Origin: Mycobacterium sp. ENV421
Lineage (GTDB): Bacteria; Actinomycetota; Actinomycetes; Mycobacteriales; Mycobacteriaceae
Direction: 5' to 3'
Assembly: GCF_002887815.1 (NCBI RefSeq)
Contig: NZ_PDHO01000002.1
Coordinates: 124,001-188,000, forward strand
DNA length: 64,000 bases
Below, in pieces: positions 35,746 to 44,601 of this stretch. Numbering within the stretch: position 1 is the stretch's first letter; each line of letters opens with the position of its first letter. The translations under genes and the position numbers were made by a program. The notes under the pieces are model-generated. The model was given only the letters and a program-made list of their open reading frames with translations. It had not been told where the DNA came from and ran no database searches.

Positions 35746-36653
35746 CTCCCGCACTCGACGAGTTGCAGGTGCCGGTGGCAGGCGGATCGTTGACGGTGCA
35801 CCACCGATCCGGCCAGGGACCGACGTTGTTGTTTCTGCACTACTGGGGAGGCAGCGCCCGGACGTGGGAACCGGTGCTCGCCCACCTCGACTCGCGCACG
35901 CCAGTGGCGTCCTACGACCACCGCGGCTGGGGGCGCTCCAACACCTTGCCCGGACGCTTCGATCTGGCGCAGCTGACCGAAGACGCAATCGCCGTCGTGA
36001 ATGCACTCGCCGCCGACGTGGTGCTCGTCGGGCATTCGATGGGCGGAAAAGTTGCCCAACTGGTCGCAGCTGAAAACCTTGTGACAGTTAAGGGTTTGAT
36101 CCTGGTCGCACCCGCGCCGCCCGAACCGCCGTCCACGATCACTCCGCAGTTCCAGCGAGAGCTTTCCACCGCCTACGACAACCCAGAAACAGTGGCCGGC
36201 GTCGTCGATCACGTCCTGACCGCAAACCCGCTGACGGCCGCGGTGCGTGCGGCAGCCATCGAAGACAGCCTCGCCAGTGCGGCGGCGGCCCGAACGGAAT
36301 GGCCACTTCATGGCATTGCCGAAGACATCACCGCAGCCGCAGGGCGAATCTCCGTCGACACTGTCGTCGTCGCCGGAAGCAAGGACCTCGTGGAACCGGT
36401 CGAAGTCTTACGCGAGCATCTCGAGCCGTTCATCGTGACTGCGCGCACACACGTTGTCATCGAGTCTGGTCATCTGATCCCTCTCGAAGCACCCAAGGCA
36501 CTTGCTGACCAATTGGAGCGCCACCGAGTCGATCTCCGTCCGCGGCTTGGGGCTTCTCAGCCGAGCAACTTCGGCCTCGAGGCCACGGGGTCGCATGTTG
36601 GGGCAACTGCTGAACTGAAAACTGTTGATCCGCAAAGGAGCTCCGCGAAATGA
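35742..36653 (+). CDS. Alpha/beta hydrolase
   Basis: 303 residues from ATG 35742, overlapping the HD-gene stop (ATGA). The oxyanion region is 'LLFLHYWGGSARTWE', the nucleophile elbow 'VVLVGHSMGGKVAQL' with the catalytic Ser near residue 97, the acid likely in 'VVVAGSKDLVEPVEVL', and the His in 'HVVIESGHLIPLEAPKAL'. The 'DHRGWGRS' strand is typical of haloperoxidase/esterase-like members. The last about 35 residues look unstructured. It works with the adjacent HD and MBL hydrolases in an unknown pathway. Confidence 0.9.
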   Translation: MTPALDELQVPVAGGSLTVHHRSGQGPTLLFLHYWGGSARTWEPVLAHLDSRTPVASYDHRGWGRSNTLPGRFDLAQLTEDAIAVVNALAADVVLVGHSMGGKVAQLVAAENLVTVKGLILVAPAPPEPPSTITPQFQRELSTAYDNPETVAGVVDHVLTANPLTAAVRAAAIEDSLASAAAARTEWPLHGIAEDITAAAGRISVDTVVVAGSKDLVEPVEVLREHLEPFIVTARTHVVIESGHLIPLEAPKALADQLERHRVDLRPRLGASQPSNFGLEATGSHVGATAELKTVDPQRSSAK

Positions 36654-37378
36654 AAACGAAGATCGTCAAGATACCGGTCCTCGGTGACCACCTCGTGAAC
36701 ACGTACCTCTTGATCGGACGACGCCCCATTCTGGTTGACTGCGGCATGCCGAGCAGCGGCGACCGCATCTGGGAGGGCGTCACCGCCGCCGGTGTCGATC
36801 CCACCGATCTGGAGATGATCATCATCACCCATGGTCATGTCGACCACTTTGGGGCCGCCGCGGAACTTCAGACCCGCACAGGCGCTCCGGTCGCGGCGCA
36901 CGAGGCCGACCTGGAGACGTATCTGGCCGGACACTCCGATCGAACCAGGCGCCAGCCCATCGGTGTCTTCGGACACATCTTCACGCGCACTCCCCCACCG
37001 AACGAAGTCACCCGACCTCTGCACCCAGACCTCATTCTGAGCGGCGAATACGAACTCGAACGTCACGGCGTCGACGCCCGCATCATCCATACCCCGGGAC
37101 ACACCCCCGGGTCGGTGTCGGTTCTCCTGGACCAGGGCGACCTGATTGCAGGCGACATGCTCACCGGCGGTTTCCTGGGCCTGCTGCAGTATCGCCCCTC
37201 CAATCCCCCGTTCCACGATGACCCCGAACAAGCACTTGACAGCCTGCAGGCAGCGCTGAACCTCGGACCCCATACCCTCCACATCGGACATGGCGGCCCG
37301 ATGCCCGCTAGTGATGTCCAACGCTGGCTCGATCGTCAGCCGAATCGGCGAGCAAAACCTCGAAAGCACTCGGCATGA
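36650..37378 (+). CDS. MBL-fold metallo-hydrolase
   Basis: 242 residues from ATG 36650, overlapping the previous stop by 4 bp. Zinc ligands: 'IIITHGHVDHFGAAAEL' (HxHxDH), the later His in 'HTPGHTPGSVSVLL', the Asp in 'DLIAGDMLTGGF', and the terminal His in 'LHIGHGGPMP'. This is a glyoxalase II-like / lactonase-like member. It is third in the islet operon. Its stop overlaps the ATG of a further short ORF that runs into the right tRNA repeat. Confidence 0.9.
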   Translation: MKTKIVKIPVLGDHLVNTYLLIGRRPILVDCGMPSSGDRIWEGVTAAGVDPTDLEMIIITHGHVDHFGAAAELQTRTGAPVAAHEADLETYLAGHSDRTRRQPIGVFGHIFTRTPPPNEVTRPLHPDLILSGEYELERHGVDARIIHTPGHTPGSVSVLLDQGDLIAGDMLTGGFLGLLQYRPSNPPFHDDPEQALDSLQAALNLGPHTLHIGHGGPMPASDVQRWLDRQPNRRAKPRKHSA

Positions 37379-37554
37379 GTTTGGACGCCGGCGCAGCGGA
37401 CGCACCGATACCGCCCGCTCTCGCCGAGCTCCCTGAGTTCAGGGTGCCTGCTGTCACCTCGGCATCAGCACAATGCGGTCGGGCCGCATGGTGCGGATGC
37501 TACGAAATCTTGGTGGGCGCGGACGGTATCGAACCGCCGACCGCTGGTGTGTAA
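37375..37554 (+). pseudogene. ORF truncated by the tRNA-Val junction
   Basis: An ATG at 37375 is coupled to the MBL stop (ATGA), just like the other gene joints in the islet operon. It opens a frame of 59 codons ('MSLDAGAADAPIPPALAEL', 'PEFRVPAVTSAS'). From codon about 38 the frame passes through the repeat and then through the antisense of tRNA-Val, ending at TAA 37552-37554. The first about 36 residues are plausible protein start, and the rest is tRNA sequence. I read it as the 5' stub of a fourth operon gene cut at the integration site. The product is not identifiable. Confidence 0.5.
37485..37551. repeat. Right direct repeat: flank plus tRNA-Val 3' half (attR-like)
   Basis: 67 bp corresponding to 33751-33819. 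It includes the 3' half of the intact tRNA-Val gene plus 26 bp beyond the CCA end. Identity ends within the anticodon loop region, as usual where a tyrosine recombinase uses a tRNA 3' end as attachment core. The right copy keeps the tRNA complete. Confidence 0.8.
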
Positions 37555-37585
37555 AACCAGAGCTCTACCACTGAGCTACGCGCCC
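37511..37585 (-). tRNA. tRNA-Val (anticodon TAC)
   Basis: Read on the minus strand, the gene folds as a standard cloverleaf. Acceptor stem GGGCGCG pairs with CGCGCCC, the D arm is GCTC-AGTGGTA-GAGC, and the anticodon stem is CTGGT/ACCAG with loop TTTACAC (anticodon TAC, reading GUA). The T arm is CGGCGGTTCGATACCGTCCG-like, and the CCA end is encoded. The 3' half is duplicated at the left edge of the islet. ahpE follows 13 bp away in the same orientation. Confidence 0.96.
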
Positions 37586-37598
37586 GTGCCCGGGCAGG

Positions 37599-38057
37599 TT
37601 ACACGGCCGCCAGCGCCTGCGTCCAAACCGATGGATCGCGCGCCTCGCCAGGCTCCTTGCATTCGGCAAACCGGACGACGCCGCCGCGGTCGATCGCGAA
37701 GGTGCCCCGGTTGGCAAAGCCGGCGTCGGCGTTGAACACCCCGTACGCCTGCGCCACCGCACCGTGCGGCCAGAAGTCGGCGAGCACCGGGAAACCAAAA
37801 CCGCTCTGGGTGGCCCAGACCTTGTGCGTCGGCGGCGGGCCCACGGAGATCGTCAGGGTGGCGGTGTCGTCGTTGTCGAACTCGTCCAGATGGTCGCGAA
37901 CGTAGTCCAGCTCCCCCTGGCAGATACCGGTGAACGCCAGCGGGAAGAACACCAGCAGCACGTTTTTTGCGCCGCGGAAGTCATGAAGCGTGACGGGCTG
38001 GCCGTTCTGGTCCTTGAGCGTGAAGTCAGGGGCGTCGGATCCGACCCCAACTGTCAC
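37599..38057 (-). CDS. ahpE: Peroxiredoxin AhpE
   Basis: 152 residues from GTG 38057, overlapping the DUF3052 gene by 4 bp. Thioredoxin-fold peroxiredoxin with the peroxidatic cysteine C46 in '[19 protein letters not shown]'; P39 and T43 complete the PxxxT/SxxC motif. No resolving cysteine is present, matching one-Cys AhpE of mycobacteria (Rv2238c). It reduces organic peroxides and peroxynitrite with mycothiol/mycoredoxin. Length equals the family norm (153). Confidence 0.95.
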   Translation of the reverse strand: MTVGVGSDAPDFTLKDQNGQPVTLHDFRGAKNVLLVFFPLAFTGICQGELDYVRDHLDEFDNDDTATLTISVGPPPTHKVWATQSGFGFPVLADFWPHGAVAQAYGVFNADAGFANRGTFAIDRGGVVRFAECKEPGEARDPSVWTQALAAV

Positions 38058-38482
38058 GAGTGCCTCCCGGCCGCCTTCGATTTCGGCTGCACCAGCCGGC
38101 TGGCGATCCAGTCCCCCAGGTTGGCCGAGCTGGTCTGCATCAATCCCGCGGTGGGCGCCGATTCGGCGATCTCAGCGGGCTGAACATGGCCCGGCTGGCC
38201 GGTCTTGGGTGTCACCACCCAGATGATGCCGTCATCGGCCAACGGCGCGATCGCATCCATCAGCCGATCCACCAGGTCGCCGTCGCCGTCCCGCCACCAC
38301 AGCAGGACCACGTCAACGACCTCGTCGGCATCCTCGTCGAGCAGTTCCGCGCCGCTGGCGTCCTCGACGTCGACTCTGATGTCGTCGTCGGTGTCCTCGT
38401 CCCAGCCCAGCTCCTGCACGACCTGATTTTTTTGGATGCCCAGCTTCTGGGCGTAGCTCGGGGGGCCACCCTCCGCGACCAC
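38054..38482 (-). CDS. DUF3052 domain-containing protein, Rv2239c-like
   Basis: 142 residues from GTG 38482. The sequence is acidic ('[19 protein letters not shown]', '[20 protein letters not shown]') and continues with '[20 protein letters not shown]' and '[16 protein letters not shown]'. It belongs to the actinobacterial DUF3052 family, which has no assigned function. Tight coupling to ahpE, as in M. tuberculosis, suggests a shared stress-related role. No known catalytic motif is visible. Confidence 0.92.
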   Translation of the reverse strand: MVAEGGPPSYAQKLGIQKNQVVQELGWDEDTDDDIRVDVEDASGAELLDEDADEVVDVVLLWWRDGDGDLVDRLMDAIAPLADDGIIWVVTPKTGQPGHVQPAEIAESAPTAGLMQTSSANLGDWIASRLVQPKSKAAGRHS

Positions 38483-38565
38483 CGTCGGAACCTCCTTGGA
38501 ATCAGGGTCGGCTGTCTAGGCCTATCGTCGCACGACGACGACGATTACTCGCCGTGCGGTCGGAA

Positions 38566-39135
38566 TCAGTACGTCGCGTCGCACAAGCTCAATGCGTTCG
38601 ACCTGGTGTCGTTCAGGTCCTGAATGGTCTGGTTGAACTCTGCCGGACCTGCGTGTCCGGTGATTGCGCTCGCTGTGGAGTGTGCCCCGTCGACCCATTC
38701 CTTGAACGCGCTTTTCAGCTCGGCCGGGATCGCGTCGGTGATGCTGGCGGCGACGGCGTCGGCGCTTTTGTTCAGCGCATCGACCGCCGGACCCTCGGTC
38801 GCCGCGATATCGGGAGTGGCTTGGTTGAACGCGCTCACGTAGGCGTTGACCGCGTCGATCGCGTCGGCGCTGGAGGTGGACAGCGTCTCGCAGGTGTCGT
38901 GCATGGCCTGGGTGGTCAGTGAGGCCTGCCGTTCGGATTCCCGGGCGCTCGACGAGGCGGCCGACTCCGAGACCGATACCGACATCGAGGTCCGGAAGGC
39001 AGGGGCGTCGCGTCCGTTGGCCGACGGCTCGCCGCCGGTGACGCTGGTGCAGCCCACCACGCCGGCCAGCACGGCCGCCGCACTGCCGACCAGCAACCCG
39101 CCGATCCGCAGTCTGCGCGCGTGTCTGATCAGCAC
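38566..39135 (-). CDS. Putative lipoprotein, Rv2240c-like
   Basis: 189 residues from GTG 39135. It has a basic N-terminus (MLIRHARRLRIGG), a hydrophobic segment 'LLVGSAAAVLAGVVGC' with a lipobox-like end and Cys at about position 29, then a Ser-rich spacer and an alpha-helical domain with two cysteines ('HDTCETLSTSSADAIDA', 'NALSLCDATY'). It is probably exported and membrane-anchored. Function unknown. It is divergent from aceE; a palindrome GTTAC-CGG-GTAAC lies 9 bp upstream of its start. Confidence 0.82.
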   Translation of the reverse strand: MLIRHARRLRIGGLLVGSAAAVLAGVVGCTSVTGGEPSANGRDAPAFRTSMSVSVSESAASSSARESERQASLTTQAMHDTCETLSTSSADAIDAVNAYVSAFNQATPDIAATEGPAVDALNKSADAVAASITDAIPAELKSAFKEWVDGAHSTASAITGHAGPAEFNQTIQDLNDTRSNALSLCDATY

Positions 39136-39143
39136 CCCGGCAG

Positions 39144-39156
39144 GTTACCGGGTAAC
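39144..39156. promoter_or_regulatory. Palindrome GTTAC-N3-GTAAC upstream of the Rv2240c-like gene / aceE
   Basis: The sequence GTTACCGGGTAAC lies in the divergent region between the lipoprotein gene and aceE. A second instance of the same palindrome with a different centre (GTTACGAAGTAAC) occurs at 44525-44537 between fabD and acpM. It may be a binding site shared by these central-carbon and lipid genes, or chance. Confidence 0.3.
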
Positions 39157-39283
39157 GGCCCTGCTCGGCGCAGTGCGAGAAATTCACCAACCCCTGGGTT
39201 GACTACTCGTCGGTACTGCCCCGATTGCGGCACGATAGAAGGCGGACGGTGCAAAACCTGCACCTCCTACTAAGGAGCTGAAG

Positions 39284-42073
39284 TTGACCACCGAGTTCGC
39301 GCGCCACGATCTGGCTCAAAACTCAAGCAGCCCAAGTGATTCCGATCGAGTACGGGTTATCCGCGAAGGTGTCGCGTCGTATCTGCCGGATATCGACGCC
39401 GAGGAGACCTCGGAATGGCTGGAGTCGTTCGACGACCTGCTGGCCCGTTCGGGCCCGGCCCGCGCGCGCTACCTGATGCTGCGACTGCTGGAGCGCGCCG
39501 GTGAGCAGCGCGTCGCGATCCCCGCGCTGACCTCCACCGACTACGTCAACACCATTCCCACCGAGCTGGAGCCCTGGTTCCCCGGTGACGAGGACGTCGA
39601 GCGCCGCTACCGCGCCTGGATCCGGTGGAACGCCGCGGTCATGGTGCACCGCGCGCAGCGCCCCGGGGTCGGCGTGGGTGGGCACATCTCCACCTATGCC
39701 TCGTCGGCCGCGCTGTACGAGGTCGGCTTCAACCACTTCTTCCGCGGTAAGGCCCACCCCGGCGGTGGCGACCAGATCTTCATCCAGGGCCACGCCTCCC
39801 CCGGCATCTACGCCCGCGCATTTCTCGAGGGGCGGCTCACCGCCGACCAGCTCGATGGCTTCCGCCAGGAGCACAGCCACCCCGGCGGCGGATTGCCGTC
39901 CTACCCGCACCCGCGGCTGATGCCCGACTTCTGGGAGTTCCCGACCGTGTCGATGGGCCTGGGCCCGATGAACGCGATCTTCCAGGCGCGGTTCAACCAC
40001 TACCTGACTGACCGCGGCATCAAGGACACCTCCGAACAGCACGTCTGGGCCTTCCTCGGCGACGGCGAGATGGACGAGCCGGAGAGCCGGGGCCTGATCC
40101 AGGTCGCCGCCAACGAGGCGCTGGACAACCTGACCTTCGTGGTGAACTGCAACCTGCAGCGCCTGGACGGACCGGTGCGCGGCAACGGCAAGATCATCCA
40201 GGAACTCGAGTCCTTCTTCCGCGGCGCCGGCTGGAACGTCATCAAGGTGGTGTGGGGCCGCGAGTGGGATGCGCTGCTGCATGCCGACAAAGACGGCGCG
40301 CTGGTGAACCTGATGAACACCACCCCCGACGGTGACTACCAGACGTATAAGGCCAACGACGGCGCCTACGTGCGGGACCACTTCTTCGGCCGCGACCCGC
40401 GGACCAAGGCGCTGGTGGCCGACATGAGCGACAGCGAGATCTGGAACCTCAAGCGCGGCGGTCACGACTACCGCAAGGTCTACGCCGCCTATCGGGCGGC
40501 CATGGAGCACAAGGGCCAACCCACGGTGATCCTCGCCAAGACCATCAAGGGTTACTCGCTCGGCGCCCACTTCCAGGGCCGCAACGCCACCCATCAGATG
40601 AAAAAGCTTGCGCTGCAAGATCTTCGGGACTTCCGTGACGCCATCCGCATCCCGGTGTCGGACGAACAGCTCGAGGAGAACCCCTACCTGCCGCCGTACT
40701 ACCACCCCGGGCCCGAGGCGCCGGAGATCCGCTACCTCATCGACCGCCGTCGCGCCCTGGGCGGCTTCCTGCCCGAGCGCCGCAACAAGGCCAAGGTGCT
40801 GACCCTGCCGCCGCGCGATGTGTACAAGGCGCTGAAGAAGGGCTCTGGCCACCAGCAGGTCGCAACCACCATGGCCACCGTGCGCACGTTCAAAGAACTG
40901 TTGCGGGACAAGGAGATCGGGCATCGAATCGTCCCGATCATTCCCGACGAGGCTCGTACCTTCGGCATGGACTCCTGGTTCCCGAGCCTGAAGATCTACA
41001 ACCGCAACGGCCAGCTGTACACCGCCGTCGACGCCGAGTTGATGCTGGCGTACAAGGAAAGTGAAATCGGCCAGATCCTGCACGAGGGCATCAACGAGGC
41101 CGGCTCGACGGCGTCGTTCACCGCAGTCGGCACCTCGTACTCCACCCACAACGAGCCGATGATCCCGATCTACATCTTCTACTCGATGTTCGGGTTCCAG
41201 CGCACCGGAGACGGGCTGTGGGCGGCCGCCGACCAGATGGCCCGCGGATTCGTGCTCGGCGCGACGGCCGGGCGCACCACTCTGACCGGCGAAGGCCTGC
41301 AGCACGCCGACGGGCACTCGCTGCTGCTGGCGTCGACCAACCCCGCGGTGGTGGCCTACGACCCGGCGTTCGCCTACGAGATCGCCTACATCGTGGAAAG
41401 CGGTCTGGCCCGGATGTACGGCGAGGACCCGGAGAACGTCTACTTCTACATGACGATCTACAACGAGCCCTACGCTCAGCCGGCGGAGCCGGAGCACTTC
41501 GACCCCGAGGGCCTGTTGCGCGGCATGTACCGGTATCGGAAAGCGCAACAGTCCCGATCCAACGTCGCGCAGATTCTGGCGTCGGGGGTGGCGATGCCCG
41601 AGGCCCTGCGGGCCGCCGACATGCTGTCCGAGCGCTGGGACGTCGCTGCCGACGTCTGGTCGGTGACCAGTTGGGGTGAACTCAACCGCGACGGCGTCGG
41701 GGTCGAGAAGGAGCTGCTGCGCCACCCGGACCGCACCGCCCGGACGCCGTACGTGACGCAGGCGCTGGCCGATACCGCGGGCCCCGCCGTCGCGGTGTCG
41801 GACTGGATGCGCGCGGTGCCCGAGCAGATCCGCCCGTGGGTGCCCAACACCTACGTCACGCTGGGCACCGACGGGTTCGGCTTCTCCGACACCCGGCCGG
41901 CCGCGCGCCGGTACTTCAACACCGACGCCGAGTCCGTGGTGGTGGCGGTGCTCGAGGCACTGGCTCGCGACGGCGAGATCGACCCGTCGGTCCCGATCGC
42001 CGCGGCGCGGGAGTACCGGATCGATGACGTGATGGCCGCGGAGGTCTCGTTCGTGGACACCGGCAGCGCATAG
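39284..42073 (+). CDS. aceE: Pyruvate dehydrogenase E1 component (homodimeric)
   Basis: 929 residues from TTG 39284, with the strong RBS AAGGAG 8 bases upstream. Homodimeric E1 features include '[20 protein letters not shown]', the thiamine-diphosphate motif '[14 protein letters not shown]' through '[20 protein letters not shown]', '[17 protein letters not shown]', and the C-terminal transketolase-like domain. It decarboxylates pyruvate and passes the acetyl group to the lipoyl E2 encoded elsewhere. Position directly upstream of the PucR regulator and FAS-II genes links acetyl-CoA supply to fatty-acid elongation, as in M. tuberculosis (Rv2241). Confidence 0.97.
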   Translation: MTTEFARHDLAQNSSSPSDSDRVRVIREGVASYLPDIDAEETSEWLESFDDLLARSGPARARYLMLRLLERAGEQRVAIPALTSTDYVNTIPTELEPWFPGDEDVERRYRAWIRWNAAVMVHRAQRPGVGVGGHISTYASSAALYEVGFNHFFRGKAHPGGGDQIFIQGHASPGIYARAFLEGRLTADQLDGFRQEHSHPGGGLPSYPHPRLMPDFWEFPTVSMGLGPMNAIFQARFNHYLTDRGIKDTSEQHVWAFLGDGEMDEPESRGLIQVAANEALDNLTFVVNCNLQRLDGPVRGNGKIIQELESFFRGAGWNVIKVVWGREWDALLHADKDGALVNLMNTTPDGDYQTYKANDGAYVRDHFFGRDPRTKALVADMSDSEIWNLKRGGHDYRKVYAAYRAAMEHKGQPTVILAKTIKGYSLGAHFQGRNATHQMKKLALQDLRDFRDAIRIPVSDEQLEENPYLPPYYHPGPEAPEIRYLIDRRRALGGFLPERRNKAKVLTLPPRDVYKALKKGSGHQQVATTMATVRTFKELLRDKEIGHRIVPIIPDEARTFGMDSWFPSLKIYNRNGQLYTAVDAELMLAYKESEIGQILHEGINEAGSTASFTAVGTSYSTHNEPMIPIYIFYSMFGFQRTGDGLWAAADQMARGFVLGATAGRTTLTGEGLQHADGHSLLLASTNPAVVAYDPAFAYEIAYIVESGLARMYGEDPENVYFYMTIYNEPYAQPAEPEHFDPEGLLRGMYRYRKAQQSRSNVAQILASGVAMPEALRAADMLSERWDVAADVWSVTSWGELNRDGVGVEKELLRHPDRTARTPYVTQALADTAGPAVAVSDWMRAVPEQIRPWVPNTYVTLGTDGFGFSDTRPAARRYFNTDAESVVVAVLEALARDGEIDPSVPIAAAREYRIDDVMAAEVSFVDTGSA

Positions 42074-42136
42074 TCCGGCGCCCGCGCACCTGCGCGTTTG
42101 GTGGGAACGTCCAGAAACGCGGCGTAGCTTTTAGGG

Positions 42137-43420
42137 GTGAGTGACAACCCGCTGCTCGAGCCTCTGCCGCCGTCGGCACTGGAGTTGCTCGAAAACGTGC
42201 CGGATTCGACGCTGCGCCGGCTCAAGCAGTACTCCGGCCGGCTGGCCACCCAGGCCATGCAGGCCATGCACGAGCACCTGCCCTTCTTCGGCGAGCTGGA
42301 AGCCTCCCAGCGCGCCAGCGTCCAGCTGGTCCTGCAGACCGCGGTGGTCAACTTCGCCGAATGGATCCGCAACCCGCTCAGCAACGTGGGCTACACCGCC
42401 GATGCATTCGCCCTGGTTCCGCAGGAGCTGACCCGCCGGATCGCGCTGGCCCAGACCGTCGACATGGTTCGCGTCAGCATGCAGTACTTCGAGCTCGCCG
42501 TTCCCGCGCTGGGCCGCAACGACGAGCAGCGCACCGCGCTGGCGGTCGGCATCCTGCGCTATAGCCGCGATCTGGCATTCGCCGCAGCAGCCTCGTACGC
42601 CGACGCTGCCGAGGCCCGCGGGTCCTGGGACAGCCGGATGGAGGCCAGCGTCGTCGATGCCGTCGTCCGCGGCGACACCGGTCAGGAACTGCTGTCCCGG
42701 GCGGCAGCGCTGAACTGGGACACCACCGCGCCCGCGACGGTGGTGGTCGGCACCCCACCGCCCGGCCGGGAGGAGTTGGCCAGCGAGGATGTCCGCGAGA
42801 TCGCCGCACGGCACAACCGGGCGGCCCTGGCCGACGTGCACGGCACCTGGCTCATCGGCATCATCTCCGGTCCGCTCGGACCCACCGACAAGTTCTTCAA
42901 AGACCTGATCAACGCCTACTCCGACAGTCCGGTGGTGATCGGGCCGACCGCGCCGATGCTCACCGCGGCCTATCACAGCGCACGCGAGGCCATCTCCGGG
43001 ATGAACGCCGTCGTGGGGTGGACCGGCGCGCCGCGTCCGGTGCTGGCCCGCGAATTACTGCCAGAGCGAGCCCTTCTCGGCGACACCTCGGCAGTCGCGG
43101 CGCTGCACGCCGACATCATGCGACCCCTGGCCGACGCCGGACCGGCACTGTCGGAGACCCTCGATGCCTACCTCGACAGCGGCGGCGCAATCGAAGCTTG
43201 TGCGAGAAAATTGTTCGTTCATCCAAACACGGTCCGCTACCGACTCAAGCGGATCGCCGACTTCACCGGCCGTGATCCCACCGTGCCGCGCGACGCGTAT
43301 GTCCTGCGGGTGGCGTCCACAGTGGGACGCCTCGGCTATCCTGCGCGCCCCAACACCACGGCAAACAGTTCTGTCGCACAACTCACACCGCCGTTGGTCG
43401 GAAGTGCGGGCAACGTCTGA
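42137..43420 (+). CDS. mabR: PucR-type transcriptional regulator of FAS-II, MabR (Rv2242)-like
   Basis: 427 residues from GTG 42137. The N-terminal and middle GGDEF-like regions ('EASQRASVQLVLQTAVVNFA', 'ATVVVGTPPPGREELAS') are followed by the PucR C-terminal helix-turn-helix (about 355-410; 'LDAYLDSGGAIEACARKLFV', 'HPNTVRYRLKRIADFTGRD'). M. tuberculosis MabR binds the fabD promoter and controls the FAS-II operon in response to long acyl-CoA. The matching operator is present 51 bp downstream. Length is close to the family (about 414). Confidence 0.92.
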   Translation: MSDNPLLEPLPPSALELLENVPDSTLRRLKQYSGRLATQAMQAMHEHLPFFGELEASQRASVQLVLQTAVVNFAEWIRNPLSNVGYTADAFALVPQELTRRIALAQTVDMVRVSMQYFELAVPALGRNDEQRTALAVGILRYSRDLAFAAAASYADAAEARGSWDSRMEASVVDAVVRGDTGQELLSRAAALNWDTTAPATVVVGTPPPGREELASEDVREIAARHNRAALADVHGTWLIGIISGPLGPTDKFFKDLINAYSDSPVVIGPTAPMLTAAYHSAREAISGMNAVVGWTGAPRPVLARELLPERALLGDTSAVAALHADIMRPLADAGPALSETLDAYLDSGGAIEACARKLFVHPNTVRYRLKRIADFTGRDPTVPRDAYVLRVASTVGRLGYPARPNTTANSSVAQLTPPLVGSAGNV

Positions 43421-43470
43421 TAAGGGCGGTAGATCGCGGCCAGGTATCGGGGACGTCGCATCACATGCAC

Positions 43471-43491
43471 TTTTGTAGGACTTCCACAAAA
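43471..43491. promoter_or_regulatory. MabR-type operator upstream of fabD
   Basis: TTTTGT and ACAAAA form a perfect inverted repeat with a 9-bp spacer (43477-43485). This is the layout I recall for the MabR site in the FAS-II promoter of M. tuberculosis. It lies 80-100 bp upstream of fabD and right after the mabR-like gene, so the regulator probably binds here. Confidence 0.8.
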
Positions 43492-43571
43492 ACCTAAGAC
43501 GAGGTTCATAATCTCTTACACCGTGCAAAACCGCTTTCACAAGGTTCTCTTAAAGAGTGCCTCATGAACCC

Positions 43572-44492
43572 GTGATCGCATTGCTGGCGCCCGGACAGGG
43601 CTCGCAGACCCCCGGCATGCTCGAGCCCTGGCTGGAGCTGCCCGGCGCTGCCGATCAGATCAAGACCTGGTCGGACATCGCCGGTCTGGACCTTGCCCGC
43701 CTGGGCACCACGGCAACTGCTGACGAGATCACCGACACCGCGGTCACCCAGCCGTTGGTCGTCGCGGCGACCCTGCTTGCCAACGGCGAGCTGGTCAAGC
43801 GCGGCACGCTGGCCGGGCGTAAGACCGTCGTCGCAGGTCACTCCGTCGGCGAGATCGCGGCCTACGCCATCGCAGGCGTCATCTCCCCCGACGACGCGGT
43901 CAAACTGGCCGCTGTCCGCGGGTCTGAGATGGCCAAGGCCTGCGCCATCGAACCGACCGGCATGTCGGCGATCCTGGGCGGCGACGAGGCCGAGGTACTG
44001 GCCCGCCTGGAGGCGCTCGACCTGATCCCCGCCAACCGCAACGCCGCAGGACAGATCGTGGCCGCCGGCGCCGTCGCGGCCTTGGAGAAGCTGGCCGAGG
44101 ATCCGCCGGCCAAGGCGCGCGTACGCCAGCTGGCCACCGCAGGCGCGTTCCACACCCACTACATGGCGTCCGCGCTCGATGGCTACGCCGCCGCGGCCGC
44201 CGAGGTCGCCACCAACGAGCCCACCACCACGCTGCTGAGCAATGCCGACGGTCAGCCGGTAGCGTCTGCGCAAGACGCGATGGACAAGCTCGTCGCGCAG
44301 CTCACCCGCCCGGTGCGCTGGGATCTGTGCACCGACACCATGCGCCGGCTCTTTGAAAACGCAGAGGGCTCAGCGATCGTCGAGTTCCCGCCCGCGGGCA
44401 CTCTGGCCGGAATCGCCAAACGAGAACTTCGGGGAGTCGCCAACCGTGCGATCAAGACCCCCGCAGACCTGGACGGACTCACCGAGCTCTAA
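43572..44492 (+). CDS. fabD: Malonyl-CoA:ACP transacylase
   Basis: 306 residues from GTG 43572, giving the family N-terminus 'MIALLAPGQGSQTPGML'. An in-frame GTG at 43557 would add five residues. The active-site Ser is S91 in 'VVAGHSVGEIAAYAIAG', the Arg partner is in 'GSEMAKACAIE', and the catalytic His is in 'GAFHTHYMAS'. It loads malonate onto AcpM for the FAS-II elongases encoded next. First gene of the operon fabD-acpM-kasA-kasB-accD6. Confidence 0.95.
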   Translation: MIALLAPGQGSQTPGMLEPWLELPGAADQIKTWSDIAGLDLARLGTTATADEITDTAVTQPLVVAATLLANGELVKRGTLAGRKTVVAGHSVGEIAAYAIAGVISPDDAVKLAAVRGSEMAKACAIEPTGMSAILGGDEAEVLARLEALDLIPANRNAAGQIVAAGAVAALEKLAEDPPAKARVRQLATAGAFHTHYMASALDGYAAAAAEVATNEPTTTLLSNADGQPVASAQDAMDKLVAQLTRPVRWDLCTDTMRRLFENAEGSAIVEFPPAGTLAGIAKRELRGVANRAIKTPADLDGLTEL

Positions 44493-44524
44493 CCCCCCGT
44501 CCGGGACAACCGCATAGCAAGCCC

Positions 44525-44569
44525 GTTACGAAGTAACAAACCAAATCAAGAACCACCAAATCAAGAACC
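44525..44569. repeat. fabD-acpM spacer: palindrome plus 15-bp tandem duplication
   Basis: The 109-bp spacer holds the palindrome GTTACGAAGTAAC (44525-44537), immediately followed by two perfect tandem copies of ACCAAATCAAGAACC (44540-44554 and 44555-44569). The segment is strikingly AT-rich for this genome. It may set the very high acpM expression through mRNA processing or an internal promoter, or simply be replication slippage. Confidence 0.6.
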
Positions 44570-44601
44570 CAAGTAGCACAACCGATTACGAAGGAGCCAC
44601 A

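Noticed and set aside
37431..37444. CCCTGA-GT-TCAGGG hairpin as an islet terminator
   Set aside because: It is perfect but short, lacks a T-run and lies inside the truncated ORF, so it cannot be called a terminator with confidence.
39323..41725. 800-codon open frame antisense to aceE
   Set aside because: It mirrors the codon bias of aceE, has no recognisable domain or ribosome-binding site, and the plus strand encodes a full-length, well-conserved E1 protein.
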